A DNA stretch of 50,548 bases, taken from positions 1 to 50,548 of the forward strand of contig JAAYAY010000215.1 in the NCBI GenBank assembly GCA_012719125.1, written 5' to 3'. This document shows positions 34,996-42,809 of this stretch, piece by piece. Positions within the stretch are counted from its first letter, which is position 1; each line of letters starts with the position of its first letter. The notes under the pieces were generated by a model. That model saw only the letters and a program-made list of their open reading frames with translations. It searched no databases and was not told where the DNA came from. This DNA comes from Planctomycetaceae bacterium. Lineage in GTDB: Bacteria > Planctomycetota > Planctomycetia > Pirellulales > Thermoguttaceae. Both the position numbers and the translations under genes were made by a program.

Positions 34996-36551
34996 ATAGA
35001 ACTACGCAACAGACCCTCCTGGCATGCGCTGCCGTTTCAATGCTCAGTCTCCCGGCAGTGCTCAACGCCGCCGAGACGCCCCCCGCCCAACCCAATATCG
35101 TCGTCTTCCTGGTCGATGACATGGGCGTCATGGACACCTCGCTCCCGTTTCTCACCGACGAAAGCGGCAAGCCGAAGCGCTACCCGCTCAACGACTACTA
35201 CCGGACGCCGAACATGGAGCGGCTGGCGGAACGCGGAATCCGCTTCAACAACTTCTATGCAATGAGCGTCTGCTCGCCCACGCGGATCTCGATCATGACG
35301 GGCCAGAACGCGGCCCGGCACCACACCACCAACTGGATCAATCCCGACAAGGACAACCGTGGTCCCTTCGGCCCGCCGCAATGGAACTGGACCGGCTTGA
35401 AGAAGAACGACGTGACCTTGCCGGGTTTGCTCCGCGGCGCCGGCTATCAGACGATCCACGTCGGCAAAGCCCACTTCGGACCGCGAGAGTATGAAGGGGC
35501 CGAGCCCATGAACCTCGGTTTCGATATCAACGTGGCCGGTTGTTCGATCGGTGCGCCGGCCAGCTACTACGGCATGAAGAACTACGGCAACGGCCAGAAA
35601 CAGCGAGCCGGCAATGCGGTGCCGGGCCTGGAGAAGTACCACGGCACAGAGATCTTCCTGAGCGAGGCCCTGACCATCGAAGCCAAAGCTCGGCTCAGTG
35701 AGGCCGTCGAGGCCAAGAAACCGTTCTACCTCTATTTCGCCCACTACGCCGTACACGCGCCGTTCAACTCGGACCCGCGTTTCGCGGCCCATTATGCCGA
35801 TTCGGACAAGCCGGCAGAAGCCCAGGCCTTCGCCACCTTGATCGAGGGCATGGACAAATCGCTGGGCGACGTGCTCGATCATCTGGACGCCCTGGGCGTG
35901 GCCGACAACACGCTCATCTTCTTCCTCGGCGACAACGGCTCCGACGCCCCGATCAGCAAAGATCCGCACATTGTTGCCTGCGCTGCCCCGCTGCGCGGGA
36001 AGAAGGGCGCCCATTACGAGGGCGGTATGCGCGTCCCCTTCATCGCCGCCTGGGCGAGAGCCGACGGCAGCAATCCGCATCAGAAGCGGTTGCCTATCGT
36101 CGCCGGCGCCATTCAGAGTCAACAAGCGGCCGTGATGGATCTGTTCCCGACGATCCTCGCACTCACCGGGACCAAGGCGCCGGCAGGCTATGTGGTCGAC
36201 GGCTCCCGTCTCGACACCCTCCTGACGGGCAAGCCCGACGCGACCCGCGCCGAAGTGTTCCTCATGCACTATCCCCACTCGCCCCATCGAAGCGAGTACT
36301 TCACCTGCTACCGCAGTGGCCAGTGGAAGGTCATCTACCACTACTTCCCCTCGGAAGCCTCCGAGAACTCGCACTACCAGCTCTACAACCTCGCCGACGA
36401 CCCTTTCGAGTCGACCAACCTTGCCGCCTCGAAGCCCGATCGGCTCCGCCAGATGATGCAGGGCCTGATCGCCGGCATGGAGAGCCACAACGCGGTCTAT
36501 CCGGTGGACAAGGAAGACGGCAAAACGCCGCTGAAACCGATACTGCCTTAG
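34992..36551 (+). CDS. Secreted sulfatase, operon gene 3
   Basis: 519 aa; AAGGAG upstream and ATGA overlap with the ThuA gene. Signal peptide ending near LNAAE. Active-site C94-S-P-T-R98 (CxPTR variant), metal-site DD in VFLVDDMGVMD and IFFLGDNGSDAP. It acts on sulfate esters, maybe of a different linkage than gene 1. With ThuA between, the operon links desulfation with sugar metabolism. No sulfatase-maturing enzyme is seen in this window. Confidence 0.94.
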   Translation: MNRTTQQTLLACAAVSMLSLPAVLNAAETPPAQPNIVVFLVDDMGVMDTSLPFLTDESGKPKRYPLNDYYRTPNMERLAERGIRFNNFYAMSVCSPTRISIMTGQNAARHHTTNWINPDKDNRGPFGPPQWNWTGLKKNDVTLPGLLRGAGYQTIHVGKAHFGPREYEGAEPMNLGFDINVAGCSIGAPASYYGMKNYGNGQKQRAGNAVPGLEKYHGTEIFLSEALTIEAKARLSEAVEAKKPFYLYFAHYAVHAPFNSDPRFAAHYADSDKPAEAQAFATLIEGMDKSLGDVLDHLDALGVADNTLIFFLGDNGSDAPISKDPHIVACAAPLRGKKGAHYEGGMRVPFIAAWARADGSNPHQKRLPIVAGAIQSQQAAVMDLFPTILALTGTKAPAGYVVDGSRLDTLLTGKPDATRAEVFLMHYPHSPHRSEYFTCYRSGQWKVIYHYFPSEASENSHYQLYNLADDPFESTNLAASKPDRLRQMMQGLIAGMESHNAVYPVDKEDGKTPLKPILP

Positions 36552-36568
36552 GCGAAGCTCGTGTGATG

Positions 36569-36604
36569 TGCAGGTGTCGGGTGCCGCAGGGCTCCTGAAT
36601 CTGT
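36569..36604. repeat. Half-copy of the palindrome at 15716
   Basis: GTGCAGGTGTCGGGTGCCGC then AGGGCTCCTGAATCT matches the left arm of the 15716-15795 element at most positions. Lies after the sulfatase operon. Confidence 0.5.
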
Positions 36605-36617
36605 GAGTTCCTCGAAC

Positions 36618-36689
36618 CGTCATTCCCGCGCAGGCGGGAATCCAGCCCGTTTGCCGAGTGCCTGGATTCCCGCCTGCGCGGGAATGACG
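36618..36689. repeat. Perfect 28-bp REP-like palindrome
   Basis: The 28-bp arm 36618-36645 (begins CGTCATTCCCGCGCAGGCGG, ends AATCCAG) is exactly inverted at 36662-36689 with a 16-nt spacer. The sequence is of the widespread GTCATTCCCGCG...GGAATCCAG type known from many bacteria as a dispersed palindromic repeat. Confidence 0.9.
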
Positions 36690-36765
36690 CATGGCGCGGC
36701 AATCTCGATCGGCATCATTTCTCCACTGATCACGCAAGACCAATCAGCGTTCCCGAGACTTCTCC

Positions 36766-36793
36766 TTGACACGACCGGCCAAAGTGTTAAAAT
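36766..36793 (+). promoter_or_regulatory. Sigma70-type promoter of the 36872 gene
   Basis: TTGACA (36766-36771), 16-nt spacer, TAAAAT (36788-36793). A perfect -35 and near-perfect -10, about 80 bp upstream of the start. The clearest promoter in the window. Confidence 0.75.
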
Positions 36794-36871
36794 TTTGGCC
36801 TACGGTGGTTTCTCCGACGCCGGCCGCGGAACACGCGGCTTGGCATGTTCCAGGCAATCGGAGGTGGGAAG

Positions 36872-39088
36872 ATGGGCGGAATCGAGAGATTCACGGGTGA
36901 GTGTCGCTTAGGAGCTTGGCTAGTGGTAGTCTCGGGCCTGTTGGCGTTGGCCGGCCCGCCCGTTTCGGCCGGTCAGCCGAAGGACGAAGGACGCCTGGCG
37001 ATCGACGTGCGGATTCTCGGCATCGACGGCCAACCGATCGACCAGTGGAGTTCCGTGACCGTGTGGGAACGGGTTGACGCGGGATCGGAGGTCGCGCCGC
37101 GCGACTACACATGGACCGAATCACCCGACGGAACCGTGTGGCGGCGCGTGGCCGGGTCGATTTCCGGCGAGAAAGGACCGACTCGGAACGGAAAAGACCG
37201 CTTCCTGACCCGCAGCCGGCTCCGGCCGGGCGTCTACCGCGCGACGGCCTTCGTCGGCGCACGGAAAGAAGGAATGCTGGGGACGGCCGTCAGTGAACCG
37301 ATCCGGCTGGACGGCAGCCAGGAAACGACCCCGGTGACGATCGCTCTCCAGGACGGTCCGGCACTGACGTTCACCGTTCTCGATGCGGAGACCGGAAAAC
37401 CGGTTGATCATCCCCGCCCTGGAATTGTCCTGACGCGGCCGGACGGACTTGAGGTCGAATCGAATCCGCTGAATCCCAGGCTGTTTCCGGCGGACGACGG
37501 CAAGTACCGGATCGAGCATCTGGCCCCGGGCTCCTATCAGGTCGAGGTATCGGCGCACAGCTACTCCTACGGCTATCCGGACTACCAACTGGCCGAACCC
37601 ATGGCGATCCAAGTCGAGCCGGGCAAGCCGAGCGAGATCGTCTTGAAGATCGCCTCCCGGCCGATTGACGAGGCGGAAGCCGAAAAGCGCTGGCCATTGG
37701 CGGTCGAGGGCACTGTAACCGACGACCGAGGCGAACCGATGGAAGGCGTCGAGATCCGGGCGGCCCGCGGCTGGGGGACGCTCTTCAGCACGATGCCGGT
37801 GTTGAGCGCGTCCGATGGTCGCTATCGGCTGAGGTTCGGGATGGCGAGGGATGGTGTTCAGGCGGCAATCATCTCCGCTCGAAAGGAGGGCTACTCCGAG
37901 AAGAACCTCGGGCAACAGGGTTTCCTGGCTATGGGACAGGAAATCCCCGAGGAGAAGTCCGATGTCGATCCGGAAAGAATCATTCTCCCGGGAAAGCCGT
38001 ACCGCGTCGACTTCACCATGCTGCCGGCCGCAACCATCCGCGGCCGGCTTGTCGACGAGGCCGGAAGACCTCTTGCTGAGAAACAGCTCTATCTCGAAGG
38101 AGACCAGACTCCGCCTGGAGCAAACGTTGCCGGATCAGCAACGACGGACCAGGAAGGACGGTTTGAGCTGCGGCAAGTACCTCCCGGCAGGGCCTGGTGG
38201 TTGCGGTTGACCGAGCGCGACCTCGCCTTGCCCAGAACGCAACCGATCACCCTCGCGCCGGGCGAGGAGTATCAGTTAATGTTGCGGGCAACGTCGGGAG
38301 ACGGAGGCATGCTCCGGATCGCGCGCCTCAAGAACTCGCAAGATCGCGAAGTGTCGGCCGAGATGATCGGCGATGATCCCCGTGCCCGGCCCTTCGTTGA
38401 TGCAGAGACCACGGCCAAGGCTCGCGAGATTCTCGCTCAAATGGCCAAGGTGAATCGGTGTTGGTTCTCCGTTCCCTCGGCCGACGGAGATTCAGCCACC
38501 GGAGTGAAATCGTTCTCATACACTTTCCATCTCAAAGGGGAAGAACCGCGGGAAGTGACCTACGAGGACTACGTGAATGCCAAGAGCTGGTATCGCGAAT
38601 GGTATCCCAAGGGAATCAGCTACACCGGAGCGGCCCGGGTCCTCACGTCGCTGCGAGAACGCGCCCGGTTTCGCGACGTCCAGATCGGCGACGAAGAAAT
38701 CTCCCTGTACTTCGTGCTCGAGGGTGCCTCAACCGTGGCGGCAGGCAACGGGATCTCCAAAACGTGGAGCGGCTTCCTCAGCAACCCGATGAAAGAAGGG
38801 CGCATCAAGATCGATGGCAAACGGATGACGCCGATTTCGATCGAGTACGGCGAGCGGAAAGAAGAGTACGATGATTACGTCGCAGTCGCTCCCGACTCCT
38901 ACGCGCCGCTTTCCGTGCAGATCACCGGGAGCATGCAGTTTCGCTGGCGGTTCTGCGTCTGGAAACCGGGGCTGTGGCTCTTCGACAATTCCGCAAGTGA
39001 TTCAGACGAGGCGGTGGCCTGGACAACCAACGTCTACGTGAACGGGCAACCTGCGGAATGCCTGGCGGACAGTCTCCAGACCCGGTGA
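36872..39088 (+). CDS. Secreted protein with several carboxypeptidase-regulatory-like domains and an unknown C-terminal domain
   Basis: 738 aa; ATG 36872 has GGAGGTGGG upstream. Signal/anchor LVVVSGLLALAGPPVSA. Three or four beta-sandwich repeats of the CarboxypepD_reg/Cna-B type: RLAIDVRILGIDGQPID, VEGTVTDDRGEPMEGVEIRA, IRGRLVDEAGRPLAEKQLYL followed by TDQEGRFELRQVPPG. Residues ~480-738 are an unrecognised domain with aromatic clusters (YREWYPKGISYTGAARV, FRWRFCVWKPGLWLFDNS). It is exported and likely a structural or adhesion protein. Transcribed from the TTGACA/TAAAAT promoter. Confidence 0.82.
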   Translation: MGGIERFTGECRLGAWLVVVSGLLALAGPPVSAGQPKDEGRLAIDVRILGIDGQPIDQWSSVTVWERVDAGSEVAPRDYTWTESPDGTVWRRVAGSISGEKGPTRNGKDRFLTRSRLRPGVYRATAFVGARKEGMLGTAVSEPIRLDGSQETTPVTIALQDGPALTFTVLDAETGKPVDHPRPGIVLTRPDGLEVESNPLNPRLFPADDGKYRIEHLAPGSYQVEVSAHSYSYGYPDYQLAEPMAIQVEPGKPSEIVLKIASRPIDEAEAEKRWPLAVEGTVTDDRGEPMEGVEIRAARGWGTLFSTMPVLSASDGRYRLRFGMARDGVQAAIISARKEGYSEKNLGQQGFLAMGQEIPEEKSDVDPERIILPGKPYRVDFTMLPAATIRGRLVDEAGRPLAEKQLYLEGDQTPPGANVAGSATTDQEGRFELRQVPPGRAWWLRLTERDLALPRTQPITLAPGEEYQLMLRATSGDGGMLRIARLKNSQDREVSAEMIGDDPRARPFVDAETTAKAREILAQMAKVNRCWFSVPSADGDSATGVKSFSYTFHLKGEEPREVTYEDYVNAKSWYREWYPKGISYTGAARVLTSLRERARFRDVQIGDEEISLYFVLEGASTVAAGNGISKTWSGFLSNPMKEGRIKIDGKRMTPISIEYGERKEEYDDYVAVAPDSYAPLSVQITGSMQFRWRFCVWKPGLWLFDNSASDSDEAVAWTTNVYVNGQPAECLADSLQTR

Positions 39089-39108
39089 AGCCTTCGTAAC
39101 GGCCGGGA

Positions 39109-40221
39109 TCAGAAACTCCACAGCAACGTGAGCGTGTAATCCAGGTCGTTGGCTTTCTTGCCGTTGGGCGTGCTGTCGTAACGATCCAGCAGGCTTACCT
39201 TGAGGCTCAGGTTGGTCTCTTCATCGAGCAGCACCTCCCAGGAGGCCCTTGACTTGAGACGATAGTCGAGAAAGTCCGTCACGTCGGGCGAGTACTCGCT
39301 GGATGCAGAGACCTTCTGGCGTTCGTTCAGCTTGTGCTTGAATTCCAGGCCGAACACGGCTTCCGGAACAAAGTCCTCGTTGCTGCCTCCCACTTCGTGC
39401 GACGTACCGGCACCGGCACGAGCCAGTAGCGAGGTCATGTCGTTCTTGATCAGGCAGCGGCCGAGACCCGTGTCGTACGAGAGTCGAACGTCGAAGTCTT
39501 TGAATTCATCGTATTCCGTGGTTTCGTGAAAGAACCACGTCCAGGCCGAGTCCTCAAACAGCAGTTCCCAACGGATTTCGCCGAAAAGGCGGTGCGCCGT
39601 TTCGATCGAATTGGCGGTCTTGCGATCGTACTTCAGATCGAAGTTGAGGATGTGCTCCTCGGTTTCGCGCTTGGCGTCGACTCCCAATAGATAATTGAGA
39701 GTCTCGCTGTTTCCGTCCGAGCCCGAGAGGCCCAGTTCGACGTTTCCTTCCCAAAGATCAAACCAATTAAGCGGCGCGTAGTACCAGGCCTTCGGAGCCT
39801 CTTCTTCCTGAAGGGCGGATTCTTCGACGGCCGCTTCTGCATCTGCCGGAGACTCGGCGGGGGGAGTTGCCGCATCGGCCGGCAAAACAGCCGGTTGCGG
39901 CTCGGCCGGAGTATTCATCACTTCAAGCGGCGCCGCCGGGTAGGTCGATGCGTACGGCGCCATGTACGGAATCGGATAGGGCACGCTGGACGGCGCAGCA
40001 TAGCCCCCTTGGGCCGGCGCGGAATAGGGTGTCGCGTAGGGAGTACTCGGCACCGTGTACTGGGCGGGAACCGTTGCACCGGCTGCGGGGAGCGGCTCGA
40101 TTTGCGGTTGGCTGGCCGAGGGCGCGTAGTATCCACCAACCGGTGCAAAGAACTGTTGCCCGAAGCCCATTGCGGCAAACCAAAGAACGATCACGATGCC
40201 GAGAACACTCTTGCCAACCAT
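39109..40221 (-). CDS. DUF481 (YdiY-like) outer-membrane beta-barrel protein
   Basis: 370 aa. Signal peptide MVGKSVLGIVIVLWFAAMGFG. Residues ~20-150 are Pro/Ala/Tyr-rich low complexity (PYATPYSAPAQGGYAAPSS), then a repeated beta-strand domain from ~155 (GNVELGLSGSDGNSETLNY, LNFDLKYDRKTANSIETAH) of the DUF481 salt-induced outer-membrane family. The last residue is Phe (TLLWSF), typical of outer-membrane barrels. RBS AGGAG lies upstream. Convergent with the 36872 gene, 20 bp apart. Confidence 0.88.
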   Translation of the reverse strand: MVGKSVLGIVIVLWFAAMGFGQQFFAPVGGYYAPSASQPQIEPLPAAGATVPAQYTVPSTPYATPYSAPAQGGYAAPSSVPYPIPYMAPYASTYPAAPLEVMNTPAEPQPAVLPADAATPPAESPADAEAAVEESALQEEEAPKAWYYAPLNWFDLWEGNVELGLSGSDGNSETLNYLLGVDAKRETEEHILNFDLKYDRKTANSIETAHRLFGEIRWELLFEDSAWTWFFHETTEYDEFKDFDVRLSYDTGLGRCLIKNDMTSLLARAGAGTSHEVGGSNEDFVPEAVFGLEFKHKLNERQKVSASSEYSPDVTDFLDYRLKSRASWEVLLDEETNLSLKVSLLDRYDSTPNGKKANDLDYTLTLLWSF

Positions 40222-40573
40222 CCGCGTGGTCTCCTGCCCGACCTTGCCTTTACGTCAACTTGCCTCGGGGCTTGGGGAAGCCCAAAAAAGCGGGGCAACC
40301 CTAGCAGAAACGCGGGTTGCCCGCAAGGCGACCCGGGTTGATCCCGTGGTGTCGGGGGCTCGGGCAGGTGGCATCTGTTTCCTTCCGCACGCAGTTGCCG
40401 GCCCACATCGGTCGACCTAACGTCTCTTAACGTAATGCGTTAGAACGTTGGCCCGGGTCTGGGCAAGTCGAGAAAAATGGCCGCGCAGCCCGTTTTCCTT
40501 GTCGGGCATCTTGGCTTACAATAGAAGTCTCTCCTGGCCCCTGGACCAACCATCGGATTCGGATTGCAGACCT
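40222..40573. other. 352-bp divergent intergenic region
   Basis: No gene. Contains small inverted repeats (GGGCTT-gggg-AAGCCC then AAAAAA near 40265-40290; CAACCC...GGGTTG near 40297-40320). Promoters for the DUF481 and the small membrane protein must lie here, but I see no clear boxes. Confidence 0.35.
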
Positions 40574-40843
40574 ATGTTCTCACTTCGCTCCATGTCGCGA
40601 GTTGCCGTCTTTCTCTCTTTGCTGATGGTCGCCTGGTCGATCGCGGGCGGCCTGATTCTGGCCGCGGAAGAGGGGGTCACCGATACGGCGGCGGCCGCAG
40701 AGGCTGCCAAAGGGCCGGTATGGGCTGTGGCCTACATCGTCCTGTTGCTGCTCGTCGCCGCGGGAGTGTTTGCCACGGTCCATGGATCCCGGCGCCGCGA
40801 TCGGGCCAAACCCGAAGAGTTCAAGGCGGTCGTCAAGCACTGA
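40574..40843 (+). CDS. Small membrane protein
   Basis: 89 aa. First hydrophobic segment VAVFLSLLMVAWSIAGGLILA looks like a signal peptide or TM helix, followed by an Ala-rich acidic linker and a second TM (AVAYIVLLLLVAAGVFATV), then a basic tail RRRDRAKPEEFKAVVKH. ATG chosen at the hydrophobic start. No known family. It ends 9 bp from the convergent HDOD gene. Confidence 0.7.
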   Translation: MFSLRSMSRVAVFLSLLMVAWSIAGGLILAAEEGVTDTAAAAEAAKGPVWAVAYIVLLLLVAAGVFATVHGSRRRDRAKPEEFKAVVKH

Positions 40844-40852
40844 TCGCCGCCG

Positions 40853-41722
40853 CTACGCCGTTTGGATCAGCGCCATGATGTCGGCGGCCTTGAGGGCCTC
40901 GTCGAGTTCCTCCCAGATCCGATTGACCTGGGATTTCTGCAGGCCGAGAGCCGCAAACACCTTGGAGGGCGGCATGGCCGTGTTGCGGACGCCCAGAGCA
41001 CTCACGTTCTTCGCATTGCAGAAGAAATCGGCCAGCGAGACCGTGCAAACCATGGCCCAGTGATCGCCCGCGTACTCCAAGGGGTCGTGGTGGAAGCGGA
41101 TGGTGGCCACGAGGTGCTCGGGTAGCTTCCATTGCTTGCCGACATAGGCGCCGAGTGCGGCGTGATCGAATCCCAGAACCTCCTCTTCGATCTCCACGAG
41201 GTTTCTCTCTTCCGTGAGCGCGTCGATCAGTTGATGGAACGGCTTGTTCAAGTACTGATCGACGAGAATGAACCCGAGATCGTGGAGCAGACCGGCAAGA
41301 TAGGCCTCTCGCGGCGCCGCTTTGCGGCTGACTTCCGCGATCAGCCGGGCAACGATGCCGACGCCGATCATGTGGTTCCAGAGGCCTTCGCGCGTGTACG
41401 TGCCGTACCCTTCGCCCTTCTTGAACAACTGCGCCACGTAGGCCGTCATGGCGAGATTGCGAATCTCCTTGAAGCCGAGCAAGGTGATGGCCAGCTTGAG
41501 ATCGGCTACCTTGTTCTGCATCGCGTAGTACGAAGAATTGACCGTGCGGATGATCCGCGTGGCCATGGCGGCGTCGTACTCGACCGCTTCGAGCAGGTCC
41601 GCGGCCCCGGTGCTCGAATCGTTGGCAACCTGAATGATTCGCATGGCGACTGCGGGCAAAGTCGAAACCTCGCTGATCCGCGCGAAGAGCCGCTTCACCA
41701 GTTCTTCCGGCGGAGCTTCCAT
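40853..41722 (-). CDS. HDOD-domain protein
   Basis: 289 aa. HDOD features: STLPAVAMRIIQVANDSS, ...ATRIIRTVNSSYYAM, IKTLGF-like ITLLGFKEIRNLAM, and the HD pair in YLAGLLHDLGFILVDQY; later HHDPLEY. HDOD proteins are usually non-enzymatic signalling partners in motility or stress control. A GTG at 41755 would add 11 residues; ATG 41722 is preferred because the family domain starts there. Leftward, monocistronic. Confidence 0.9.
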   Translation of the reverse strand: MEAPPEELVKRLFARISEVSTLPAVAMRIIQVANDSSTGAADLLEAVEYDAAMATRIIRTVNSSYYAMQNKVADLKLAITLLGFKEIRNLAMTAYVAQLFKKGEGYGTYTREGLWNHMIGVGIVARLIAEVSRKAAPREAYLAGLLHDLGFILVDQYLNKPFHQLIDALTEERNLVEIEEEVLGFDHAALGAYVGKQWKLPEHLVATIRFHHDPLEYAGDHWAMVCTVSLADFFCNAKNVSALGVRNTAMPPSKVFAALGLQKSQVNRIWEELDEALKAADIMALIQTA

Positions 41723-41903
41723 TCGACTTGCTGGACTCAATCCTGCCACTGCCACACCTGTCTGGAACTGCCGCTTTGAACAGGCTGCTGGGTTTCAGCG
41801 AACAGACCTGCCCTTAGGACGCTTTTCTCCCCTCAACTATAGGTTGCGGGGAACCACGAAACCGGGCGGACGGGATGCCCAAAGCCCAAGGAATCGGGTC
41901 GAT

Positions 41904-42578
41904 TCAACCGCTACAACGCGTCTTTCTGGTACACCATGTCCAGTGCCGGTCGCTGCTGGGCCGGGCCGTTTCGCGAGGGACCCCAAGCCGCTCGATCCGC
42001 ACCTGTAACTCCTCGAAAGTCAAGGCGGCCCGCAGCGAGTCGGCGAACATGCGCCGCTGAGGTTCCGACGCCCGGGCCGCATACATCTCCAGCAGATGGG
42101 CAAGGGCGATCTCGTCATGGGGACGAGCCAGGTCCCGCATGAACATCAATCCCCCCTCAGCCAGGACTCGCCACGCCTCGCGAAGCACCAGATCCGGCAC
42201 GGCCGCGTGATGCACGAGACTGTTGGAAATGACCACGGAAAACGCGCCGTCGGCATACGGCAATCGCTTCGCATCCGCTCGTTCAAGGGCGATCCGCCCG
42301 TCCAGTCCGCTGTCGCGCACGTTGTCGGCCGCCACCCGGAGCATGGCCCGGGCCAGGTCGATCGCCACCACCTCGGCCTCGGGCTCTTCACAGCAGAGTT
42401 CAATGGGAATCCGGGCGGTTCCGGTACCCAGGTCGAGGACGGGCCCGCTGCCGGGAAGCTGGTCGAGAAGGTCGCCCACGAACTGGCGGTTCACTTCAGC
42501 ATGGTCGATCGCATCGTAGGCGAGCGCTTCTTCGAGCGTGTCCATCGCTTCAAGCTCGAGTACGCGTGAAAGCGTCAC
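41904..42578 (-). CDS. Class I SAM-dependent methyltransferase
   Basis: 224 aa. GTG start preceded by GGGGGGA, which keeps the residues TLSRVLELEAMDT before the core. Motif I VLDLGTGTARIP, motif II-like VVAIDLARAML, post-I DAKRLPYADGAFSVVISNS, and motif III RVLAEGGLMFMRDL. Substrate not predictable. The C-terminus ends SSDRHWTWCTRK, so no frameshift is seen. Confidence 0.9.
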   Translation of the reverse strand: MTLSRVLELEAMDTLEEALAYDAIDHAEVNRQFVGDLLDQLPGSGPVLDLGTGTARIPIELCCEEPEAEVVAIDLARAMLRVAADNVRDSGLDGRIALERADAKRLPYADGAFSVVISNSLVHHAAVPDLVLREAWRVLAEGGLMFMRDLARPHDEIALAHLLEMYAARASEPQRRMFADSLRAALTFEELQVRIERLGVPRETARPSSDRHWTWCTRKTRCSG

Positions 42579-42667
42579 GATCGCCGTCCCCCCCGGTGGT
42601 CACACCAACGTCTAGTTGAACAGTCCGACTACATTCAATGCCGACAGCGCGCATCCTGGCGAAACGG

Positions 42668-42757
42668 TTGTTTAACCCGCTGCCGTAGGCGAGGACTGCC
42701 ACCTGAAGGGAGGCCATGATTCTCGAACAACCTCGCCTGCGGCAGCGGGTTAAACAA
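42668..42757. repeat. 27-bp inverted repeat (AACCCGCTGCCG type)
   Basis: Left arm TTGTTTAACCCGCTGCCGTA.. (42668-42694) pairs with 42731-42757 with one mismatch, spacer 36 nt. It lies between the methyltransferase and the glycosidase. Resembles a dispersed planctomycete intergenic palindrome (from memory). Confidence 0.75.
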
Positions 42758-42809
42758 TGTTCGTCAACGGTCTTCGGTCGCTGCACAATCCTGAGGTGGC
42801 AATGTCGGT

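Noticed and set aside
35037-36743. 568-aa leftward frame opposite the third sulfatase
   Set aside because: Antisense to a sulfatase with intact CxPTR and metal residues; it also crosses the palindromic repeat.
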